From a virus: a stretch of 21,997 nt of DNA. The DNA is taken from IMG/VR virus record IMGVR_UViG_3300020172_001259, positions 1 to 21,997 of that record; one strand, written 5' to 3'. Numbering within the stretch: position 1 is the first letter of the stretch; every line of letters starts with the position of its first letter. Made by a program: the position numbers and the translations under genes. Under the pieces are notes generated by a model that saw only the letters and a list, made by a program, of their open reading frames with translations, was not told where the DNA came from and ran no database searches. Shown here one piece after another: positions 6,185 to 13,264 of the stretch.

Positions 6185-8974
6185 CTACGTCTTTGGTTGA
6201 GCAAGATACACGGCATAGGAAGCACCTAGGCCAACGTACTCGTCAAGGGCTCCTGCGTTCATACGGCTTTCAATAGCCACGCGGTTCTTGTAGTAGTGGC
6301 TACGCCCAGCATTAGGAGCAGCGCCTTCCCAGAAGAGCTCAGCTGTAGAGCTAAAACCTACGCTGCCGTCAAAGTACTCTAATACAAAGAAGCTATTTTC
6401 AAATAGAGAAGCGTCTGTATAAAGGATGTCTGATGCCGCTAGTGGGGTCCAGGCTAGCTGCACGTGTGCGTAAGCTGCGTTATCTGGAGCTACAGCTGTG
6501 ACTGAAGCTCGTACCCATCCAGTAGCGTTAACAGGGAATGCACTTCCCGACGCCGTACTAATAACTGTCTTGCTTGAGTTGTACCAAACAATAGATGGTG
6601 TTACAGGGTTAGAGGTCTGCCCAGCTTTTACGTACACGCTAAATGAGTACGCAGTCTCAGGGTAGTAGATTCCCATAAGGTCAGCAGATGTTGTAGTTGA
6701 CTTAACCAATACTTGGGTAGTTCCTGAAGATGTAACTCTAAACGCGTTTCCAGATTTGTACACTTCTCCAACAGTAACCGCTGTAGGAACGACAGTTGAA
6801 CCAGATGCATTAAAGGTTAACTCATTATCACCAGCTGAGAGTAACGTTTTTACTCCATCAAATGGGGCACCCATATTTGTAACAACTACAACATCGCCAG
6901 ATTTGTAAGTATGAACTATATCTGTAATAAGTTTTGCTACTCCAGCTGTTAGCTGCTTACTTGTTACTTTGTAAAAATCAATGTTAGGTTCTGCGGAACC
7001 ACTAACTACAGAAGAAGTTGCGTTGGTCACTGACCATGGGGTGGTAGGGGATTCAAACCTAGGGTTCTTAAGTTCATTAATTCTGTTTGCTTTAAAAGTT
7101 AAATGTACAGTTCTAGCATCATCATAAGAGGTTACCGTTGCTGATTTTTCAAACTGAGCGGCGTCAATAAAATGATACTCATTTAAAGAGCTAGCGCCAA
7201 CGCTTGAGATAATAATTTGTGGTACAGCGTAGTAACACTCTTGAGCTTTCTGTACAGATAATAGAAGACCAGAACCTGTTCCACCAAGTAATGAGTTGTT
7301 GATAGTAAACACTGTAGTTGTATCAGCACCAGCTCCACCATTAGGGATAGATGCAGATAGTACTACACCGCCGCTAATAAATACGTTTGCTAAAGGAGTA
7401 ATGGTTGGTTGTTTTCCAGATACATAAGTTAGGGGAACGTTGGTAAATGAGCCATTACCATACCCAGTTCCACCACTAGTAATAGCATTTAAAAATAGTT
7501 TTGTAGGGGCAACGTCTGTTACGTATGGGCGAGCGCCCAGTGACCCAACAGTATTATTTACAGAAGTACCAGTAGAAGTTTGGATTAAAACGCCAAAGCG
7601 GTCGTACCATTTAACAGCTGCCTGCATAGAACGAGAGTTTAAATTAGAACCGCTGTAGAAACTAAAGGTATAAGTTTGACCACTGTCAACAGGTACGCCA
7701 TCAGTAACAGGGTTGTTATCTCCACAAGATACAGTTACTTCAGCAGTTTCATTTAAAGCATTTTTTATGGCTAACAAGCCTTTTCTTTTATTAGGAAACA
7801 AAGCTGGAGTTGTTGCTTCAACCCATGGCTCTGGTTGCGGAACAATGTAGGGCGCCTCATCAATTGTGTAATTGTAGGCATTACGTAAAGATATATCAGG
7901 TGAAGTTAAAGAGTAAGAAATAGAATTGTTGTCTACCGCTGTGATAGCTACAGACGTAACTGTTTTATTAAAGATAGGGTAAGGAACATTAAAAATAAAA
8001 ATCTTCATTCCAACTTTATATCCGTGGGAACCCACGTATAAACGGCCAGTGTTACTTACTACCGAAACTTGAGTGATTTCTTTTCTAGCAACTTGGGATA
8101 AGGTACCGCTAGAGTTTGGAGACACCCAGTGTCCAACGCCTTCTTCAAAAGAAGCATCGTTGTAATCAAGCAAAATATTGTGGCTTATTTGAATGCCTTC
8201 AGTTGGCTTGTTTGCTACTGTAGCGTCTTTGTTCTCAATAACACCCCATCCAGTAAACCCACGAACATAGTTGCGAAGTCCGTCACGGCTTCCCTTTGAT
8301 TTCTCTACAATAAGCGCATCTCTTAGTAGTACACGAGAGCGCTCAAACCCAATCTCAGGTTCATAGTTAATACCAAACTGAGTTAACAATGGTGCTAGAA
8401 GTACTCCAGGAGTTTTTTCTGGGTTGTACTTCTCTCTAGATATCTGAGCTAATGATTTAATATAGTCAAACTGAAACCCAAAAAGACCTAAGAAGTTTCG
8501 TAAATCTGCGTTATCTGTTCCAGAGTTTGCTGTGTATGGCTGGGTTAACTTCATAGCTTCTGGTATGTACTCATATAGCTTTGTTTGCATTTTGTAATTA
8601 AATACAGACAAGCCAGATACTCGTCCAGCAATTACCCACTGCAGCTGTGTTGTTTCTAATACAAATAGAGAGTAATAAAAGATTCTTGGCTCTGTAGCTG
8701 GAAGTGTGTCGTCAAAGAACTGAGGGTCTAAGCCACGTGTAGTATCAAAGACAGTCAAGCCATCCGTAATATTCACAGGGTAGCCGTACTTGTTTCTTAC
8801 AATCTTGAGTTTTGCCCAGGCTCCAACAGGAGTAATCCATGACAAAGTAATCTTTCCATAGGAAGTAGAAAGAGCCTGAAAGTCTTCGGCTACAAATGAA
8901 AGCGGAGAATCGGGACCATAGTAGCTTAGAGGAAAATCTAAACTGCTATAGTAATCAAGACCGTAACGTGCCAT
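6185..8974 (-). CDS. Baseplate protein I / tail fibre, CBM-like domains
   Basis: A 929-aa baseplate periphery protein. Residues about 29-125 look like a fibronectin type III domain (QALSTSYGKITLSWITPVGAW...RIFYYSLFVLE). Residues about 128-265 match tail protein I of P2-type baseplates (TKLYEYIPEAMKL, LRNFLGLFGFQFDYIKSL, LLAPLLTQFGINYEPEIG, RSRVLLRDALIVEKSKGSRDG). The rest is beta-rich and resembles two carbohydrate-binding (galactose-binding-like) domains, starting near 268 (YNDASFEEGVGHWVS) and 634 (LKNPRFESPTTPWSV) and ending in AAQFEKSATVTSY and DASLFENSFFVLEYFDG. A recurring beta module is inserted in each (302-362 and 668-738), and a Gly-rich GGTGYGNGSF...LLGGTGSG repeat lies at 498-580. 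It would attach to the wedge and probably bind the host surface. Its start overlaps the stop of baseplate J (TAATG). Confidence 0.85.
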   Translation of the reverse strand: MARYGLDYYSSLDFPLSYYGPDSPLSFVAEDFQALSTSYGKITLSWITPVGAWAKLKIVRNKYGYPVNITDGLTVFDTTRGLDPQFFDDTLPATEPRIFYYSLFVLETTQLQWVIAGRVSGLSVFNYKMQTKLYEYIPEAMKLTQPYTANSGTDNADLRNFLGLFGFQFDYIKSLAQISREKYNPEKTPGVLLAPLLTQFGINYEPEIGFERSRVLLRDALIVEKSKGSRDGLRNYVRGFTGWGVIENKDATVANKPTEGIQISHNILLDYNDASFEEGVGHWVSPNSSGTLSQVARKEITQVSVVSNTGRLYVGSHGYKVGMKIFIFNVPYPIFNKTVTSVAITAVDNNSISYSLTSPDISLRNAYNYTIDEAPYIVPQPEPWVEATTPALFPNKRKGLLAIKNALNETAEVTVSCGDNNPVTDGVPVDSGQTYTFSFYSGSNLNSRSMQAAVKWYDRFGVLIQTSTGTSVNNTVGSLGARPYVTDVAPTKLFLNAITSGGTGYGNGSFTNVPLTYVSGKQPTITPLANVFISGGVVLSASIPNGGAGADTTTVFTINNSLLGGTGSGLLLSVQKAQECYYAVPQIIISSVGASSLNEYHFIDAAQFEKSATVTSYDDARTVHLTFKANRINELKNPRFESPTTPWSVTNATSSVVSGSAEPNIDFYKVTSKQLTAGVAKLITDIVHTYKSGDVVVVTNMGAPFDGVKTLLSAGDNELTFNASGSTVVPTAVTVGEVYKSGNAFRVTSSGTTQVLVKSTTTSADLMGIYYPETAYSFSVYVKAGQTSNPVTPSIVWYNSSKTVISTASGSAFPVNATGWVRASVTAVAPDNAAYAHVQLAWTPLAASDILYTDASLFENSFFVLEYFDGSVGFSSTAELFWEGAAPNAGRSHYYKNRVAIESRMNAGALDEYVGLGASYAVYLAQPKT

Positions 8975-10686
8975 TAGAGAGTAATACCTCCAGAAGCACT
9001 AACAGTTAGACTTGAAAGTGTTGGGAGCTCACTCTTAGCACACTCAATATCATTAACTTCATATACGGTAATAGAGCCAGTAGCCGCAGCAGTGCTTACG
9101 TTGTTAAAAAGGGCTTCATATGAAATAGTATTGGCACCCTTAGCTGTCACTCTTGCAACACCATTAAAGGTACTGTCTACACCAGTCACAGATATAAACT
9201 GACCAACAGTTACGTTGTGGTTTATTGAAGTTGTAAGTGTTGCAACTCCACTGCTAAGCACTTTATTAGTTACAGTAAATGTCTGGTCGCTAGCTGTTCT
9301 TACAAGCTTCTGTAAGTTAGCACGGCTAACGCCTTCAACTCCATCCATAGCTTTTAGTACATCAGAGTAACTAATGTAATCATTAAACACTACGTTATTA
9401 AAGTCGAATAGATTTTGAACTGCAGCCTTAACATTTTCCAACACCTTATCCTGTCGATAGGTAGGCAGAACAATAATGCCTCCAGCAACAGTTACTTGAA
9501 CGTAAGTAGGTGGTTGAAGTGTTACCGTAGTTCCAGCTGGAATCTTATCAACTAGGTATTCGTCAATCTCAGTCTTCAAGTTGTTAAAGACTACGGATGT
9601 TGTAATACCATCGCTTTGTAGGCCGCTGTCTCCATAAGGAGCAAAGTAAACAGTTACGCTGCTATACACATCTGCAACAGATATAGCTTTAGCCACACCT
9701 GATACTTGAATTACAAGAGACGCGTAGTCACTTAGAGACACAGCTCTGTTCAAGGCTCTAATACTCTTAGGAGCATTAATACGGATAGAGTCTGTTGACT
9801 CTTCATCCGCACCGCCAGAAGCAGCGCCAGAGATTAAACCTGAGTTTTGGTTATTTACAGACAGTCCGTTTGAGGCATTGGTCTTAATAAACTTAATTGT
9901 GTTAGCAGGAATATTTCCAGATGTGCCACCACCTACGCGGTAGGTAGCTTCAAGGCTCACACCATTTAATGGAATTCTTCCGCTGATGCTGTCACCAAAT
10001 TGAACAAAGGTTGTTCCATCAGAGTTTGTATAAGTAGAGAACACTGGGTCGTATCCGCTGTAATCAACTAGGTAAGGAACCTCTGTATAGATAACACCGT
10101 TGACGTCAATCAAGATGCTTCCTTTAATAACTGAAAGCTCTCCAAGTTCAAAGACTTGGTTAGCACTACCATCAGATGTTCCAATAGTCTCTGCTTCAAT
10201 AGTTTCACCCTGTGTAGCGATTACAGTATTAGAGCCATTAGTAGCACCAGACTTAGCTGGTACTGTAATTGCACTATTTGTTTCAAATAGAATCTGTGAG
10301 GTAACGCCGTTGTTAGTTATGTTAGCCGCAACTTTTGTACGTTTTGGTACAGTAATAATGTTGGCAGAAGAGTTCTGGAAAGTAAGAAGTACTTCTGACG
10401 GAGTTGTTCTTGTTGGGGTATAACCAAGTAGGCGGGCAATCTGAAGGACAGACTCTCGCTGGCTAGCAGTCTCAATGAAGGATTCGTTTGCTGTGCGGTC
10501 AATGTAGTAATGCAAACCATCGCCAATATAAGCAAACAACTCCAATATGGTCATGCCAAAATCCGCTGGGTCGCGGTTGGTCCACTGAGGAGCGTAGTAG
10601 GGGATTAACTCAATTAGGTCTTCTCGAATAGACGAGTAGTCTCTAGACGTATAATCAACTTGGGGTATGTAGTTATCGTCAGCCAT
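8974..10686 (-). CDS. Baseplate J-like protein
   Basis: A 570-aa baseplate wedge protein of the gpJ family (T4 gp6 / Afp11 role), which forms the ring that opens during sheath contraction. The start is typical (IPQVDYTSRDYSSIREDLIE, then DFGMTILELFAYIGDGLHYY and AYIGDGLHYYIDRTANESFI). The central J core has STDSIRINAPKSIRALNRAVSLSDY (about 297-321). The C-terminal part has QVTVAGGIIVLPTYRQDKVLENVKAAVQNLF and ISYSDVLKAMDGVEGV. Residues about 470-545 carry an extra beta module (SGVATLTTSINHNVTVGQFI and onward) that also occurs in the neighbouring baseplate I protein. A GGAGGT site lies nine bases before the ATG. The start overlaps the gp25-like stop and its stop overlaps the next start, both TAATG. 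Confidence 0.95.
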   Translation of the reverse strand: MADDNYIPQVDYTSRDYSSIREDLIELIPYYAPQWTNRDPADFGMTILELFAYIGDGLHYYIDRTANESFIETASQRESVLQIARLLGYTPTRTTPSEVLLTFQNSSANIITVPKRTKVAANITNNGVTSQILFETNSAITVPAKSGATNGSNTVIATQGETIEAETIGTSDGSANQVFELGELSVIKGSILIDVNGVIYTEVPYLVDYSGYDPVFSTYTNSDGTTFVQFGDSISGRIPLNGVSLEATYRVGGGTSGNIPANTIKFIKTNASNGLSVNNQNSGLISGAASGGADEESTDSIRINAPKSIRALNRAVSLSDYASLVIQVSGVAKAISVADVYSSVTVYFAPYGDSGLQSDGITTSVVFNNLKTEIDEYLVDKIPAGTTVTLQPPTYVQVTVAGGIIVLPTYRQDKVLENVKAAVQNLFDFNNVVFNDYISYSDVLKAMDGVEGVSRANLQKLVRTASDQTFTVTNKVLSSGVATLTTSINHNVTVGQFISVTGVDSTFNGVARVTAKGANTISYEALFNNVSTAAATGSITVYEVNDIECAKSELPTLSSLTVSASGGITL

Positions 10687-11096
10687 TATCTAGGCACCTC
10701 CAGTAGTGTCTCTCCTGCTCTGCTTAGGATAGCAGTCTTTATCGTTACACTCTCGCTTATCGTGTCTCCCGCATATGTGTAAAAGACATCGAAGTAGTGC
10801 TGCTCGCTACTATCTAAGTTATAAGTAACCTTGGTTAAACTTAATGGCTTTAGCCACATACCAAAGGCAGTTGTTACAGCCTGATTGATTAAACTTTTAG
10901 CAAGTTCTTCTGGTTCAAATACAGCGCTTTTAGCTCCGCTTCCAAAGTTTGGTCGCATAACTCTTTCACCGTAGGCAGTCATAATTGCAATAACAACTCG
11001 GTCCTGCCATATTTTTTTAGGGTCGTTTGTTACAGTAATCGACCCATTTGAGTTAAAAGAAAACGGCAAGCTTATAGCCGTTGATACATCACTCAT
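10686..11096 (-). CDS. gp25-like baseplate wedge protein
   Basis: A 136-aa protein of the gp25/W (lysozyme-like fold) family, which joins the baseplate wedge to the first sheath ring. The family core is visible: PKKIWQDRVVIAIMTAYGERVMRPNFGSG, where the ERVMRPNFGSG motif is diagnostic of gp25/Afp9. I take ATG 11096 and not 11114: it forms an ATGA overlap with the stop of the spike gene and has a GGGAG site seven bases upstream. Size matches the family (about 110-140 aa). It is followed directly by baseplate J, the conserved W-J-I order. Confidence 0.93.
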   Translation of the reverse strand: MSDVSTAISLPFSFNSNGSITVTNDPKKIWQDRVVIAIMTAYGERVMRPNFGSGAKSAVFEPEELAKSLINQAVTTAFGMWLKPLSLTKVTYNLDSSEQHYFDVFYTYAGDTISESVTIKTAILSRAGETLLEVPR

Positions 11097-11647
11097 AGTT
11101 CTACTCCCATCCATACTGGAAAGTTAGGGTCTCCAGCAATAAACATAACCCAAACTTTTTGTCCTACCGCTGGCACCAACCTGTGTGGCGTGTGCTCAGG
11201 GAATTCTGTAGTTATTTCTAAATCATCATTCCATTTGTTCTCTGTATCAGCGTCAGTCTCATGAGCATGGTCTAAGTTCCACGTACTGTCAGGACTTTTA
11301 CCTGTGTGGTTATTAGTGTGAGCATCATGAGCCAGGCTGATGGCTACGGTGTGGGTGTGAGAACCAAAGGTACTAACAGTTGCACCGCTTGTTGTAATGG
11401 TTTCTGAGTGAGTAGCGTGAGTGGCATGAGCCTGTAAAAGGGCAGCAACTTCAGAGGCTAGATGTTTCTTATGGTCAGGGTGATTAGAGTTAGAGGTTAC
11501 AGGAAGGCATGGTCTTGCCCACTCTGTCATCTCCTGTCCCATGACTTGAGGAACTTGAAGCTTAATTTTGTTTTCGCCTTCAGGGTCATCGTTATCAGCA
11601 CAGAGGCCTTCATAAAGTCCGTAGAACTTTGCGTCGTAGTCTTTCAT
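11093..11647 (-). CDS. Baseplate spike/assembly protein V with His-rich insert
   Basis: A 184-aa protein with the two halves of a gp5/gpV-type OB domain. The N-terminal half is FYGLYEGLCADNDDPEGENK...LQVPQVMGQEMTEWARPCLP and the C-terminal half is HRLVPAVGQKVWVMFIAGDP then NFPVWMGVEL (about 155-184). Between them lies a roughly 100-residue insertion with 13 histidines from 56 to 129, including HTH (97-99), HAH (127-129) and HATHATH. It would form the central membrane-piercing complex under the hub. There is no separate C-terminal beta-helix and no PAAR protein in the window, so the insertion may supply the tip. The ATG overlaps the hub gene stop (ATGA at 11644-11647). Confidence 0.8.
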   Translation of the reverse strand: MKDYDAKFYGLYEGLCADNDDPEGENKIKLQVPQVMGQEMTEWARPCLPVTSNSNHPDHKKHLASEVAALLQAHATHATHSETITTSGATVSTFGSHTHTVAISLAHDAHTNNHTGKSPDSTWNLDHAHETDADTENKWNDDLEITTEFPEHTPHRLVPAVGQKVWVMFIAGDPNFPVWMGVEL

Positions 11648-12984
11648 CGTGTTCTTGCCACCGCCTTAGCAACACGTGCGGCAGTAGCAGCCGTACGCTT
11701 AGGTTCTGTAGAAGCAGTTCGTTTTCCAATCGCTTTATTAGCAGTCTTCCAAACAGCTGCGCTGTTATTAACAGTGGTTATCTTACTTCTATTTTTAATC
11801 TTTCCAAAACTGTCTTTTGTTGTTGGCGTATATTTAATACCTGTACGAACAAGTTTAGTCTTTGCTTTAATTTTTGTGTTTTTTTTATTAGGTATTATTA
11901 CACGGTTTCCACCTACAGGATTTTGAATATCCTGCCCGTCTTCCCAACGATTAGCTTGACCTAAACCATCAGTACCTAAACTAACAACAGTTGTATAAAC
12001 GTAGCTCTTTAAATTTTCTTCTTTAATTTTATGCTCTGTACTTAGTACAGTCCAAAATCCAGAGTAGTTAGGCCCCAGTCCATTTAAATAAACAGGCATA
12101 CCTGGTCTTAGTGAAGGATTACCTAAAAGCTCAGCCTCTGCTCTATATGGGAACGCGTTTCTAAGTTCGGCAGCTTCTGCTTCATACTCAGCTATTTCTG
12201 CGTTTGTAGTTACGGCGTCAGTGTTGTACCTATCAAAGAATTCTTCTTGAGTCTTAGCTCGTGTTTTTTTGTTACGCTTTTGTTTAGTAGCAGCGTAAGC
12301 AGACTTACTGTTTTTATCTACGCCGCCTACCGCAACAGCAGCTTTCATATCTCCATCAAAACTTAAAGACTCACTAATAATTGGTTTAAAGCTATAGATG
12401 CTGCCGAGACCCATACCAACCTGTATTTGAGTAAAGGTTGGAGCTTCAGCCCTAAGCTCTTTGTAATCTTCTAGCAAAGGCTTTAGATAAACTTCAGTAT
12501 TTTCGGTTCTTAAACCCCACCCAATTTGTTTAGCTAACTTAACAAGCATCTGCCAGTCCGTTAATCCAGGGTGAGATATTTGTTCAAACACTCTGGGGTG
12601 TGGGTTAGTTATAGCTACAAGTCCATGCTTACTAGATATCTCATCTACAACCATATCGGCTGTGTAACCTTTATAGAGTCCTTGAGACGCTTGTTTCAAT
12701 GGAAAAGAGCCACCAATACAAGTAACAGTAATAAAGTTTTTGCCAGCCGTTTGGTCGGTCTCTACATGATGAATATAACCATAGAAATCTCGGCTATCAA
12801 CCATAGATGAAAAAGTAGCTTCTACAGGAGTGCCTGGTCTAACGTTGTCGTAATCGTATCCCCAGTCTTTAAATGTAAACTCTACTACTTCATGTTCATA
12901 AAATTTTTGTTTTAAAGTTGCCGAATAAACGTATGTTGGGTCATCAGCGGCATTTGGAAATGAGACAGTTACTCGATTAGACAT
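11644..12984 (-). CDS. Baseplate hub protein, gpD/gp27-like
   Basis: A 446-aa hub protein of the phage late control gene D / gp27 type, which links the tube to the spike. It has family features: an N-terminal beta-barrel segment with an early charged surface (EVVEFTFKDWGYDYDNVRPGTPVEATF), DFYGYIHHVE, ITVTCIGGSFPLKQASQGLYKGYTADMVVDEIS (about 85-117), LTDWQMLVKLAKQIGWGLRTEN, and a C-terminal hub segment (NPSLRPGMPVYLNGLGPNYSGFWTVLSTEHKI). After residue 360 the sequence changes to a basic low-complexity tail with about two dozen Lys/Arg and only two acidic residues. The start has an AAGGA site six bases upstream and overlaps the LysM stop by eight bases. Confidence 0.87.
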   Translation of the reverse strand: MSNRVTVSFPNAADDPTYVYSATLKQKFYEHEVVEFTFKDWGYDYDNVRPGTPVEATFSSMVDSRDFYGYIHHVETDQTAGKNFITVTCIGGSFPLKQASQGLYKGYTADMVVDEISSKHGLVAITNPHPRVFEQISHPGLTDWQMLVKLAKQIGWGLRTENTEVYLKPLLEDYKELRAEAPTFTQIQVGMGLGSIYSFKPIISESLSFDGDMKAAVAVGGVDKNSKSAYAATKQKRNKKTRAKTQEEFFDRYNTDAVTTNAEIAEYEAEAAELRNAFPYRAEAELLGNPSLRPGMPVYLNGLGPNYSGFWTVLSTEHKIKEENLKSYVYTTVVSLGTDGLGQANRWEDGQDIQNPVGGNRVIIPNKKNTKIKAKTKLVRTGIKYTPTTKDSFGKIKNRSKITTVNNSAAVWKTANKAIGKRTASTEPKRTAATAARVAKAVARTR

Positions 12985-13255
12985 TAGGAATCCTTAAGAT
13001 GGTGCCATTAGGAATGTTCTCAAAGTCATCTACTTCAGGGTTAAATTCAGCAATTAACCACCATAAGCTTGGTCGTCTATAGTATTTTTCAGCAATAGAG
13101 TCTAGTCTTTCACCAGTTATATATTTATGAGTGTCGTAAGTAACATAGCCAAGCTCACTAAAATCATAAAATACAACTGGGTTTTTACTAGCACCAGCTT
13201 CTACAGCGTAGAAATCAACTAGAGAAAACTCATATCTAGAGCCTGCTTTTATCAT
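12977..13255 (-). CDS. LysM-domain baseplate protein (gp53/Afp7 C-term like)
   Basis: A 92-aa protein whose C-terminal half is a LysM domain: YITGERLDSIAEKYYRRPSL followed by WWLIAEFNPEVDDFENIPNGTILRIP (about 45-90). In contractile tails such LysM domains (P2 gpX, T4 gp53, C-terminus of Afp7) sit at the inner baseplate and act mainly in baseplate assembly rather than peptidoglycan binding. The N-terminal 40 residues form a short beta-rich adaptor. AGGAG lies six bases before the ATG. The position between the tube-initiator-like gene and the hub gene is the conserved one. Confidence 0.9.
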   Translation of the reverse strand: MIKAGSRYEFSLVDFYAVEAGASKNPVVFYDFSELGYVTYDTHKYITGERLDSIAEKYYRRPSLWWLIAEFNPEVDDFENIPNGTILRIPNV

Positions 13256-13264
13256 CAGTATCTC

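Noticed and set aside
5862-6200. Plus-strand 112-aa frame in the region between tail and replication blocks
   Set aside because: The minus-strand frame here has a good ribosome site, two clear membrane segments and operon-like spacing; the plus frame has none of these.
11462-11964. Hydrophobic plus-strand frames (154 and 111 aa) that look like membrane proteins
   Set aside because: They are the complement of the Lys/Arg-rich hub tail and of the spike gene start; the hydrophobicity is a by-product.
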